Shown here: piece by piece, positions 6,745-14,410 of the stretch
Layout: each line of letters starts with the position of its first letter
Position numbering within the stretch: the first letter of the stretch is position 1
NCBI GenBank assembly: GCA_030530525.1
Contig: JAUMUT010000023.1
Coordinates: 1 to 32,092 of the forward strand
Direction of reading: 5' to 3'
From: Capnocytophaga sp.
GTDB taxonomy: Bacteria; Bacteroidota; Bacteroidia; Flavobacteriales; Flavobacteriaceae
Length of the DNA: 32,092 bases
Translations under genes and position numbers: made by a program
Notes under the pieces: model-generated
What the model saw: the letters and a program-made list of their open reading frames with translations, nothing else
What the model was told of the DNA's origin: nothing
Databases searched by the model: none

Positions 6745-9336
6745 TTAATTCTCTTCCAAGTTACTAAACAAATCGGGTTGTGTAGGCTCAGAAGGAGTGT
6801 TTTCTGTATCGGTTTCTTCGATTTCTTCTTCTACTTCTGGATTTTCTTCGTATGGAAGCGATTCTAACGGAATAATTTCCTTGATACGTTCGGTAGAAAG
6901 TTGGTTGCCGATAGCTTTTATCCCTTTTATTACGATAAAATCTTCTATATTCACCACCTGATTTTCGGCGCGTTCTCTGCCTGTTTTGGTGAAAACTACT
7001 TCTGCCATTGGTCGCCATTGGGTAGAGACGAATAGCATTTGAGATTTTGGGTGGTCTGAAATTACCACTTCTTCTCGGTTAGGGTTTTCTACTAAAAATC
7101 GTTTGATAAAATAGCGTTCTTTTTCCCCTTCATAGTGAATAACGGAAATAGGTTTTTCAGGATTCCATTTTTCAATAATAAGTAAATTGGGGTCAAAATG
7201 CAAGGAAATATCAGGAGTTACAGTTTTAACTACCGCATCTTTACTGATAAGCAATAGCCTATCTTCTCCTTTGAAAGAGCCTAACAGCTCGCCACGCCCT
7301 TCGGTATTGAGGCGATGCACGATAGGGTCATACCATATTTTGCGCGGTTTGAGAGTAGAAACGCCTTTTTCTTTGAGTTCAATACGTTTGATGGCATATT
7401 TGGTAACTACATTTCCGCGTGCGCCACGCCCTTTGATGAGAATATCGGCAAAATTAATATCCCATTTGAGTTTTTTTACGCTTCCTGCTTGGCGAAGGAT
7501 AATAGTAACAATCTCTGCTTCTCCGTTAGGATTGGCTGAAAAATAAAGAATTTGCGAATCTTTATGCGCCTCTACCACGTCATATTCTTTATCGCGGATA
7601 ACGCCTGTAACGGTAAAACGTTTAATATACGAGGCTTTATCATTCCCGTTACGATATACCAAATTATAAACGGTACGGGTATCGTTTTTCTTAAATACCC
7701 CAACGTGAATAATATTTTTGCCTACGTAGCTTTTGTCCGTTACTTTGGTGATAATCATTTTGCCATTGGCAGTAAAAACGATAATATCATCAATATCGCT
7801 ACAATCGGCTACATATTCGTCTTTTTTGAGCGAAGTACCGACAAAACCTTCTTCTTTATTGACGTAAAGTTTAAGGTTTCGTACCACTACTTTGGTAGCT
7901 TCAATGGTATCAAATGGGCGAATTTCTGTTTTTCGTTCTTTGCCTTTGCCATATTTCTTTTTAAGATTTTTAAAATAATCAATAGCAAAAGTAATGAGGT
8001 TTGCCAAATGATTTTTAACCAATTCTATGTCGGCTTCTATTTTTAGGAGATTTTCTTCAGCTCGGTAAGAATCAAAATTGGTAATACGAATCATTGGTAT
8101 TTTGGTAAGTCGTTCCAAATCTTCATCGGTAATGGGTCGTAACAAATCGGCTTGGAAAGGCTCAAATCTTTCGTATAAATATTGATAAAGAGTTTCTTTA
8201 CTTTTATGTTTTTTGAAATCAATGTACATTTCCTCACGGATAAATATTTTTTCCAGAGAGGCATTGTGCCATTTGAGTTCCAGATCGTCCAATTGCACTT
8301 CCAATTCTTTTTTGAGGATATCTACGGTTCTGTCCGTACTTTTTTTAAGAATATCGCTCACGCCTATAAAAAGAGGTTTGTTGCCTTCAATAACACAACA
8401 AAGAGGCGAAATAGAAGTTTCACAATCGGTGAAAGCATAAAGGGCGTCTATGGTTTTATCAGGAGAAATTCCTTTTGGCAGATGTACTAATATTTCTACA
8501 TTTTTGGCGGTATTGTCATCTACTTTCAAGACTTTTATTTTTCCTTTTTCATTGGCTTTCAGTATAGAATCAATTAAGGAAGAAGTGGTTGTCCCGAAAG
8601 GAATTTCGGTAATCACTAAGGTAGATTTATCTTTTTGAGCAATACGCGCTCGCACTTTGATACGTCCGCCACGCATACCGTCATTATAGCCAGCAGTATC
8701 CATAATTCCTGCCGTTGGGAAGTCCGGATAAAGCTCAAAAGGCTTGCCCTCCAAGTACAGAATAGAAGCCTCAATAAGTTCGTTAAAATTATGCGGAAGT
8801 ATTTTAGTAGAAAGCCCCACGGCTATTCCTTCTGCACCTTGCGCCAAAAGTAACGGAAACTTCACAGGCAGATGTATAGGCTCGTCATTACGACCATCGT
8901 AGCTTTTTTGCCATTGGGTAACTTTTGGGCTAAAAAGAACATCTAATGCAAAGTGAGAAAGGCGCGCTTCAATGTATCGGGGAGCGGCAGCATCATCGCC
9001 AGTGAGGATATTTCCCCAGCTTCCTTGTGTATCAATAAGGAGTTCTTTTTGCCCTAATTGGATAATGGCATCGCCAATGGAGGCATCGCCGTGCGGGTGG
9101 TACTTCATTGTATTCCCAACGATATTGGCAACTTTGTTGTATCTTCCGTCTTCCAATTCGTTCATAGAGTGCATTATACGTCGTTGAACAGGCTTGAAGC
9201 CATCTTCCAAAGCAGGCACAGCGCGTTCTAAAATAACATAAGAAGCATAATCTAAGAACCAATTTTCGTACATTCCGCTAATGCGGGTAATGGTTTCTTG
9301 CGACTCTGGCGTGGGCGTTGCTGACAAATTTTCCAT
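6745..9336 (-). CDS. parC: DNA topoisomerase IV subunit A
   Basis: This GyrA/ParC-family type IIA topoisomerase subunit cuts and rejoins DNA during chromosome decatenation. The 863-aa sequence has the flavobacterial ParC start (ETITRISGMYENWFLDYASY), the winged-helix breakage domain with catalytic Tyr121 in RYIEARLS, and a beta-pinwheel region after about aa 500. It lacks a clear GyrA-box (QRRGGKG), supporting ParC over GyrA. The quinolone-pocket helix reads HPHGDASIGDA (80-90): the position equivalent to E. coli ParC Ser80 is Ala85 and that of Glu84 is Asp89. The tail is acidic and ends in QPDLF (853-857), a possible sliding-clamp motif. The partner parE is not in this window. The gene appears to be transcribed alone. 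Confidence 0.95.
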   Translation of the reverse strand: MENLSATPTPESQETITRISGMYENWFLDYASYVILERAVPALEDGFKPVQRRIMHSMNELEDGRYNKVANIVGNTMKYHPHGDASIGDAIIQLGQKELLIDTQGSWGNILTGDDAAAPRYIEARLSHFALDVLFSPKVTQWQKSYDGRNDEPIHLPVKFPLLLAQGAEGIAVGLSTKILPHNFNELIEASILYLEGKPFELYPDFPTAGIMDTAGYNDGMRGGRIKVRARIAQKDKSTLVITEIPFGTTTSSLIDSILKANEKGKIKVLKVDDNTAKNVEILVHLPKGISPDKTIDALYAFTDCETSISPLCCVIEGNKPLFIGVSDILKKSTDRTVDILKKELEVQLDDLELKWHNASLEKIFIREEMYIDFKKHKSKETLYQYLYERFEPFQADLLRPITDEDLERLTKIPMIRITNFDSYRAEENLLKIEADIELVKNHLANLITFAIDYFKNLKKKYGKGKERKTEIRPFDTIEATKVVVRNLKLYVNKEEGFVGTSLKKDEYVADCSDIDDIIVFTANGKMIITKVTDKSYVGKNIIHVGVFKKNDTRTVYNLVYRNGNDKASYIKRFTVTGVIRDKEYDVVEAHKDSQILYFSANPNGEAEIVTIILRQAGSVKKLKWDINFADILIKGRGARGNVVTKYAIKRIELKEKGVSTLKPRKIWYDPIVHRLNTEGRGELLGSFKGEDRLLLISKDAVVKTVTPDISLHFDPNLLIIEKWNPEKPISVIHYEGEKERYFIKRFLVENPNREEVVISDHPKSQMLFVSTQWRPMAEVVFTKTGRERAENQVVNIEDFIVIKGIKAIGNQLSTERIKEIIPLESLPYEENPEVEEEIEETDTENTPSEPTQPDLFSNLEEN

Positions 9337-9432
9337 AAAATATCCCTTCTTTTTTAAGAGGGCTAAATTACGAAAAAAATAGTTTCTATAAAAAATGAAA
9401 AACAGGAATTTATTAACAACTATTTTTCTTCA

Positions 9433-9462
9433 TAAAAAAAGAGTAACTAAAAAGCTACTCTT
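9433..9462 (-). terminator. Terminator of the secreted unknown gene (9470-10078)
   Basis: AAGAGTA and TACTCTT form the arms of a hairpin with a further CT/AG pairing inside the loop. Read on the minus strand the stem is followed by a T run (A run at 9433-9440). It lies just after the stop at 9470 and separates that gene from parC. Confidence 0.65.
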
Positions 9463-9469
9463 CTTGGAT

Positions 9470-10078
9470 TTATTTTGTTCTTTTTATAATTAATTTCCCG
9501 AAAGATTTTGCAGTTTTTTCAAACCCTTCACCTATTCGCGATTCATTACTGAAATTATTTCCCCATTGGTCTCCTGGTGCTTTAACGGCATCTACTTGAT
9601 AAACAATATTTTCAGGATTTTGAGTTTCTACAATTTTTAAATTAGTCGTTACTTTTGCTTTTTTCTTCATCACAGCAGCGTCCCAACCTGGATAAATCCA
9701 AATAGCATCTACAATTAATGTATATTTAGCATCATTTGCATTTTCTTTAAATGCAATTTTTCTTTCTCGTGTGGCTGTTTTTAATAGTAAGTCAAAAAAA
9801 TTAGATTGCCAAATACTTTCTTTTGCTTTTTCCCATTTTTTTTGCCAAATATCTCCAAGACCATCTTCTTTTTTATTTAGGTCTTCCGTTTTGGTTTTAA
9901 CATATTGTTCTTCGGTTCGGTAGTCATTAAACAATCGTAATTTATCATATTTAAAGACCACATTTACAACAGGTTGCCCCTTTAAAACCGACAAATCTCC
10001 TTTTTCATTTTGAAATTTTTGAGCTATTGCATTAGCCGAAAAGAGAATACTTACTAAAAGAATGCTTATTCTATTCAT
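9470..10078 (-). CDS. Exported protein of unknown function
   Basis: I start this gene at the ATG at 10078 because it opens a clear Sec signal peptide, MNRISILLVSILFSANAIAQ, with cleavage after Ala-Gln or similar; upstream in-frame residues do not fit. The mature protein is about 180 aa, probably periplasmic, with no further membrane segment. It has a mixed, charged composition. A segment near the middle (TLIVDAIWIYPGWDAAVMKKKAKVTTNLKIV, here shown only as a landmark by its start TLIVDAIWIYPGWDA) alternates like beta strands. No catalytic motif or known family was recognised. It sits between the 3' end of the pigment operon and parC and has its own terminator and a -7-like element. It probably is not a pigment gene. 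Confidence 0.72.
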   Translation of the reverse strand: MNRISILLVSILFSANAIAQKFQNEKGDLSVLKGQPVVNVVFKYDKLRLFNDYRTEEQYVKTKTEDLNKKEDGLGDIWQKKWEKAKESIWQSNFFDLLLKTATRERKIAFKENANDAKYTLIVDAIWIYPGWDAAVMKKKAKVTTNLKIVETQNPENIVYQVDAVKAPGDQWGNNFSNESRIGEGFEKTAKSFGKLIIKRTK

Positions 10079-10094
10079 AATATGATTTTTTTTG

Positions 10095-10102
10095 CAAAAA
10101 TA
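10095..10102 (-). promoter_or_regulatory. Candidate -7 element for the 9470-10078 gene
   Basis: TATTTTTG on the minus strand matches TAnnTTTG and lies 17 bases before the ATG at 10078. The upstream region is a poly-A tract without a good TTG. Confidence 0.3.
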
Positions 10103-10136
10103 CAATTTTTTTTGTTTTTTTTTAGTTAAATAAAAA

Positions 10137-11396
10137 TTATTTTTCTCGTTTATCTATAAAACGGATTGGCTTTCGGCTTTGTGGAGGAAAAATAAGGCGG
10201 TTAAGTTCTTCTATATTATGAAATTCTATTTTCGGAACTACGCGTATTTTAGCTCGGAAGTGATTGCTAATTTCCTTTTTAAGCTCTTCGGACGGATTTT
10301 TTGCGCCTATTTTTATCAGAATTTCATCGGTGAGAATTTCGTTACTATTTATTTCAATAATATAATTTTCTACTTGGTCAAAGCAATTAAGCATATTCAT
10401 CAAAACAGGCGGATAAAGTGTTGTGCCTTTGTATTTTATCATTTGTTGTTTTCGTCCTAAAACGGGGCTTATTCGTGCGGTTTCCCTTCCGCATTCGCAA
10501 GGTTGGGAAGTCATATAAACAATATCGCCCGTACGAAAACGAAGCAAAGGCATCGCCTCAACCCCCAGCGTGGTAATGGTAAGCTCGCCGTATTCGCCTT
10601 CTTTTACCAAATTTTCATTTTCATCTAAAATTTCGGTAATAATAAGCTCAGGCTGATGATGCCCGCCGTGCATAAACTCGCATTCTGTGAAAGTGGTACT
10701 CATTTCGGTAGAGGCATAAGTGGAATATAATTTAAGATTTTTCCACTTGGAAATTATTTTCTGGGCGAGCAAATTATTAGAAAAATCTTGCTCTCGAAGG
10801 GCTTCACCAATACAAATAACGCCTTTCACGGAAGAATTTTGGTAATCTATATGCTTATTCTCTGCAAATTCTATCATTTTTAGCAAAAAAGAAGGCACTG
10901 CAATGAGATATTTCGGCTGATATTTCAAAATAGAATCCCATTGTAGCTCAGGTATGCCCGCTCCTACCCTTATAATACCTGCTCCTATCTTCCGTAAGCC
11001 TAAAAAATAAGCCAAACCAGCCATAAAACGCCTGTCCATTGTGGTCATCAGTTGTACAACATCTCCTTTTTGGATACCCGCACAGCGCAAAGAAGCGTAT
11101 TCGTTGTAAGCCAATCGGTCTAAATCTTTGTCGGTAAGCCCAAAAGTAACAGGGTCGCCCAAAGTACCAGAAGTAGTTGCGTAATCAATAATTTCCGTTT
11201 TCGGGACACAAAGAAAATCGTCATTATACTTTTGCAAATCATCTTTGGAAGTGGTAGGAATAGAAGTTAAATCTTCCAAAGTGGTAATCTTCTGAATATC
11301 AATATTATTTTCTTTAAAAAGTCGTTGATAAAAAGGAGATTTTTCTTGTAAATACACTAAAAGTTCTCTTAATTTTTCTTCCTGTAAGGCTTTCAT
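10137..11396 (-). CDS. PaaK-like adenylate-forming ligase of the pigment cluster
   Basis: This 419-aa protein belongs to the phenylacetate-CoA ligase (PaaK)-like branch of adenylating enzymes. The phosphate-binding A3 motif is YATTSGTLGDP (aa 72-82). Later motifs are STYASTEM (A5-like) and LRFRTGD (A7-like), and there is a CECG pair that resembles the zinc-binding turn of PaaK relatives. In flexirubin and aryl polyene clusters such a ligase activates 4-hydroxycinnamic acid, made by the ammonia-lyase, and loads it on CoA or the ACP as the starter unit. That role is inferred from the neighbours. It is the last gene of the minus-strand operon, 17 bases after the ABC ATPase gene. No hairpin terminator is visible after it. 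Confidence 0.85.
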   Translation of the reverse strand: MKALQEEKLRELLVYLQEKSPFYQRLFKENNIDIQKITTLEDLTSIPTTSKDDLQKYNDDFLCVPKTEIIDYATTSGTLGDPVTFGLTDKDLDRLAYNEYASLRCAGIQKGDVVQLMTTMDRRFMAGLAYFLGLRKIGAGIIRVGAGIPELQWDSILKYQPKYLIAVPSFLLKMIEFAENKHIDYQNSSVKGVICIGEALREQDFSNNLLAQKIISKWKNLKLYSTYASTEMSTTFTECEFMHGGHHQPELIITEILDENENLVKEGEYGELTITTLGVEAMPLLRFRTGDIVYMTSQPCECGRETARISPVLGRKQQMIKYKGTTLYPPVLMNMLNCFDQVENYIIEINSNEILTDEILIKIGAKNPSEELKKEISNHFRAKIRVVPKIEFHNIEELNRLIFPPQSRKPIRFIDKREK

Positions 11397-11413
11397 ACTT
11401 AAGAATTTAGAAA

Positions 11414-12142
11414 TTATTTTTGAGTAAGATGAATAAAAACTTCTTCCAAACTATGGGCTTTGGTACTCTCTATCAGTTGTTTAGGCGTGTCTTCGGTAAT
11501 TAATTTCCCATCGGATAATATCCCGACTCTATGGCATAACTCTTGCGCTTCCAGCAAATGATGCGAAGTGTAAAGAATAGACATTCCGTTGGTATTCAGC
11601 TCTTTAAGATATTGAATAATTGTATTTTTAGAAATAACATCTACCCCAACGGTAGGCTCGTCTAAAAAAAGGACTTTCGGTTGATGAAGAATGCCTGCCA
11701 AGAGGTTTATTCTGCGTTTCATTCCGCCAGAATAATATTCTATTCTTTGGTTGGCAACTTCCAGAAGCCCCATTTTTTCTAAGGAAAAGTCTATAATTTC
11801 ATTAAGAATTTTATTTTTTATTTTGTATAAACTCCCGAAATATTGCAAATTTTCCCGAGCGGTCAGCGTTGGGTAAAGAGCATATTCTTGCGGAACAATA
11901 CCGAGTTGATAACGGATTTCGGGTGAATTTTTCTCATAAGTCATTCCACAAATTTGAAAACTACCCGAAGAGGGAGAAATACTCCCGAAAAGGATAGACA
12001 TTAAAGTAGTTTTCCCTGCGCCATTTTGCCCTAAAATTCCGTAAATTTCTCCTTTTTTTACAGAAAAAGTAAGATTATCAAGGGCAAAATGTGAAGAAAT
12101 TTTATATTTTTTGGATAATTTATCGGTTTCAATAGCATTCAT
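11414..12142 (-). CDS. ABC transporter ATP-binding protein
   Basis: This 242-aa nucleotide-binding subunit has Walker A GQNGAGKTT (38-46), a Q-loop near VPQEYALYP, signature YSGGMKRR (137-144), Walker B VLFLDEP (157-163) and the H-loop TSHH. It resembles the CcmA/DrrA-like group that works with ABC-2 permeases in lipid or drug export. Within the operon it lies 3 bases after the BtrH-like gene. No permease gene is found next to it or elsewhere in the window, which is unusual since these ATPases act as pairs with membrane subunits. In flexirubin clusters ABC exporters are expected to move the pigment or its precursor to the outer membrane; here that is inference. Confidence 0.92.
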   Translation of the reverse strand: MNAIETDKLSKKYKISSHFALDNLTFSVKKGEIYGILGQNGAGKTTLMSILFGSISPSSGSFQICGMTYEKNSPEIRYQLGIVPQEYALYPTLTARENLQYFGSLYKIKNKILNEIIDFSLEKMGLLEVANQRIEYYSGGMKRRINLLAGILHQPKVLFLDEPTVGVDVISKNTIIQYLKELNTNGMSILYTSHHLLEAQELCHRVGILSDGKLITEDTPKQLIESTKAHSLEEVFIHLTQK

Positions 12143-12145
12143 TGG

Positions 12146-13147
12146 TTATTTTTTTATGGCTAAACGCAATTTTTTAAAGAAATCTTCTTCTCGCTTTGCT
12201 ATTTGATGTAAATCTTTGGATAATTTATTATAAACATCTATTGTATTGCTTCGTTTTTTATAAACTCGTGCTATTTCTAAGGCAAAATCGCGCCAAGAAT
12301 CGCCTATTTCGGTTATTTCTTTGGATAATTCTGTCAATTTCGGATTTTGTAAAATCACAGCTGCTTCTTGCAAAAATGCGCCATAAATAAAGCGAAAACC
12401 TCCACCGCCTGTTCCTATTTCTTCTTGCATTCGTACGATTTGCGCCAAGTAATGATTTGTTTTTTGCACGCCGTATTTTTTCACCCAACGGGGAATGTGT
12501 TGGCTAACGTGTTCTATCGCTTTTACTCCAACGATGAAAAGAGGCGAAAGCATTTGGTCGCACGTGTTTTTTATTCCTTTTAAAATAGCTTTTTCCAGAT
12601 GAATTTTTTCAGGCAATTTGGTAGGAAAATATAAATGTCCTTTGGGAGCAAGAACTCCTTTGGCAAAACGAACTTTTTCCAATTCTTTCTCTGTAAGCCT
12701 CGTAACGTGCTGTATTACAGGGTCTGAAATTAAATATTCATTATTTTCTTTTCCATAAACCACTAAGTTATGGGCATTAAAATGAAATCGGTATTCGTCT
12801 GGGAAATAAGACAAATGATACACGCCCACTTGCAACCCTGTCGGGATACCTTTTTCCAAATTTTTATCCAATACTTGTTGTGCCTTTTGTGGTGAGGAAA
12901 ATTTTTGTCTTTTTATGGTAAAACCTATTCGTTTGGCTACTTTTTCAAAAATATGGCCAGGAAAAGTTCGGTAACTAATGGCAGGAGCAGCATTTACTTT
13001 TACCCAAGGGAAATAAAAGAATAAAAGCCCTGAACCGATACCAAAAATCATAGGTTCAGAAAGTTCTATTCCGTAAAAACGTAATAAATTGGAGGCAGTT
13101 CCGTTCTCACAATGAGCGGATTGTTTATGTTCAAAATCTATTTTCAA
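12146..13147 (-). CDS. BtrH-like acyltransferase of the pigment cluster
   Basis: This 333-aa protein resembles the butirosin BtrH family (BtrH N-terminal plus a second C-terminal domain). BtrH has a papain/C39-like fold and transfers an acyl group from an acyl carrier protein to an acceptor. A plausible Cys-His-Asp triad is visible: Cys13 in AHCENGT, His126 in FNAHNLVVYG and Asp142 in ISDP. The helical C-terminal half (about 190-333) includes a glycine run GTGGGGFRF. In this setting it could transfer the polyene chain from the ACP to the dialkylresorcinol, forming the flexirubin ester. That is an inference. Its start overlaps the stop of the preceding gene (ATGA), pointing to coupled translation. 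Confidence 0.8.
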   Translation of the reverse strand: MKIDFEHKQSAHCENGTASNLLRFYGIELSEPMIFGIGSGLLFFYFPWVKVNAAPAISYRTFPGHIFEKVAKRIGFTIKRQKFSSPQKAQQVLDKNLEKGIPTGLQVGVYHLSYFPDEYRFHFNAHNLVVYGKENNEYLISDPVIQHVTRLTEKELEKVRFAKGVLAPKGHLYFPTKLPEKIHLEKAILKGIKNTCDQMLSPLFIVGVKAIEHVSQHIPRWVKKYGVQKTNHYLAQIVRMQEEIGTGGGGFRFIYGAFLQEAAVILQNPKLTELSKEITEIGDSWRDFALEIARVYKKRSNTIDVYNKLSKDLHQIAKREEDFFKKLRLAIKK

Positions 13148-13542
13148 TGTAATGTAGGATTTTTTAGTTCTTCCACAGATATTTCAAAAATATCGGCGTA
13201 TTTTTGTAATGTTTTTGCAGAAAGTTTATTAAAAACGGAAGGTTTGGCGTGCCTTTTTATCCAAAATACCCACGAGTTCATATAACCAGCAAGGATATTC
13301 CAATCCATTCGGTTTTTAATCATAAAGAAAACAATTGGGCTTTTTTCTTTTGCTATAATTTGCCTTTTGGCTTCTTCCAATTGCTCTTCAATATGAGATA
13401 AAGAGGCTTGCAAGGCAGTATCTTTTACCTCCCATCCTGCGCTTAGTACGGTGGTATAATTCCCGTTTTGGTCGGTGGCATAATACAATTCTTTAAGCGA
13501 ACCAAGCGCACCTTTTTGTTGTGGAACTTCGTTGATTTTCAT
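13144..13542 (-). CDS. Unknown 132-aa protein of the pigment operon
   Basis: I do not recognise a named family, though similar small proteins accompany flexirubin clusters as far as I recall. The N-terminal half (GALGSLKELYYATDQNGNYTT...) looks like a short beta sheet. The centre is a charged helix (about aa 45-68), and the C-terminal third (SVFNKLSAKTLQKYADIFEISVEEL) resembles a small helix-turn-helix-like three-helix bundle. No signal peptide or membrane segment is present. It overlaps both neighbours, its start by one base (TAATG) with the dehydratase and its end by ATGA with the BtrH-like gene. It is therefore fully embedded in the operon and probably coupled in translation with the transferase. 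Confidence 0.78.
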   Translation of the reverse strand: MKINEVPQQKGALGSLKELYYATDQNGNYTTVLSAGWEVKDTALQASLSHIEEQLEEAKRQIIAKEKSPIVFFMIKNRMDWNILAGYMNSWVFWIKRHAKPSVFNKLSAKTLQKYADIFEISVEELKNPTLH

Positions 13543-13973
13543 TACTTTATCTCTTGAATGAATAAATTAATTTGTGCCTTAGCCAATTGTTTTTCTTGCC
13601 AAAAAGTTTCACAAGACAAAGAAGTCATTGAAAAATTTTCGGTTTCTATGTTGGATAATAATTGGGCTTTGGTTTGTATGTTTTGTCCTATTTTGGGCAA
13701 GGAAAATATTTCCATTTTTTTTATAGAACCGATATAGCCTATCACCTTCGTATTTTCTTTTTGTTCTAAAAAATAAAATTGCCCTACAATAGCAGAGCAA
13801 GATTGCGCCATATTTTCAATCAGCCCAGCTTCGGAAAAAATATTTTCAGAAACAAAAATATTATTTTCTGTTACTAAAAACTGCGTAATAATATCCGTTT
13901 TGGTAATAGAAATAATAGAATCTACCATTTGCATAGGTGGCTGGTGTGGTAAATATTTTTGTATCGGAATCAT
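13542..13973 (-). CDS. Hotdog-fold 3-hydroxyacyl-ACP dehydratase with catalytic His
   Basis: This 143-aa hotdog protein is related to FabZ and to the ApeI/ApeP dehydratases of aryl polyene clusters. It contains LPHQPPMQMVD (aa 8-18), where His10 matches the catalytic His of the FabZ family. The helix EAGLIENMAQ carries the acidic partner position, and IGYIGSIKKMEIF is the typical hotdog strand. It would remove water from the 3-hydroxyacyl-ACP made by the reductase to create the trans double bonds of the polyene. The tandem upstream gene is a paralogue that has lost this His, so the two probably form a mixed dimer in which this subunit supplies the catalytic residue. Confidence 0.85.
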   Translation of the reverse strand: MIPIQKYLPHQPPMQMVDSIISITKTDIITQFLVTENNIFVSENIFSEAGLIENMAQSCSAIVGQFYFLEQKENTKVIGYIGSIKKMEIFSLPKIGQNIQTKAQLLSNIETENFSMTSLSCETFWQEKQLAKAQINLFIQEIK

Positions 13974-13974
13974 T

Positions 13975-14409
13975 TTATTTTGCTAAAATTGTTTTCATTT
14001 CGCCAAAAGCAATTTTTTCTCCCTCTACAAAAGACTCCAATTTTACTAAGGTCACCCCCATAAACTCTTGTATTACTTCGGCTTTGGTTTCTATATTTTG
14101 ATGTAGTTTTGGCAATTTTTTTATGGCAATATTTTTAATAGAACCTATGTACCCCACAGGTGCAGGCTTATCGTTTAAGTAATAAAAATACCCTTTATGC
14201 AAGGCGATAGTTTGTGCCATATGTTCCACTAAGCCTGCTTCGGAAAATGTTTCATTTTGTACAAAAATATTTTCGGCATCTATCGTAAGTCCCGCAGTTA
14301 CAGTGGTTTCTGTATAGTCTAATAATTTATCCACCATTGTCATTGGCGGATATTGAGGAATGAAAGACTGAATGCTATTTTTATCAAAAATTGGGAAATG
14401 TAACTTCAT
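13975..14409 (-). CDS. Hotdog-fold dehydratase paralogue lacking the catalytic His
   Basis: This 144-aa protein is a paralogue of the next gene in the operon and shares the pattern PPMxMVD, EAGLxExMAQ and GYIGSIK. The position of the FabZ catalytic His is Gln here (IPQYPPMTMVD). The acidic residue in EAGLVEHMAQ is kept. By itself it is unlikely to be a normal dehydratase. From memory, aryl polyene dehydratases of the ApeI and ApeP type act as a heteromeric pair, and the arrangement here (genes separated by one base) fits that. It starts one base after the stop codon of darB. Confidence 0.85.
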   Translation of the reverse strand: MKLHFPIFDKNSIQSFIPQYPPMTMVDKLLDYTETTVTAGLTIDAENIFVQNETFSEAGLVEHMAQTIALHKGYFYYLNDKPAPVGYIGSIKNIAIKKLPKLHQNIETKAEVIQEFMGVTLVKLESFVEGEKIAFGEMKTILAK

Positions 14410-14410
14410 T

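Noticed and set aside
6583-6867. + strand frame of 94 codons with 7-residue repeats
   Set aside because: It arises because the repeat unit is divisible by three, runs into the antisense of parC, and has no start signal.
7552-8046. + strand frame of 164 codons inside parC
   Set aside because: It is antisense to a well-conserved part of topoisomerase IV and rich in Phe/Ile as expected for the complement of Lys/Asn codons.
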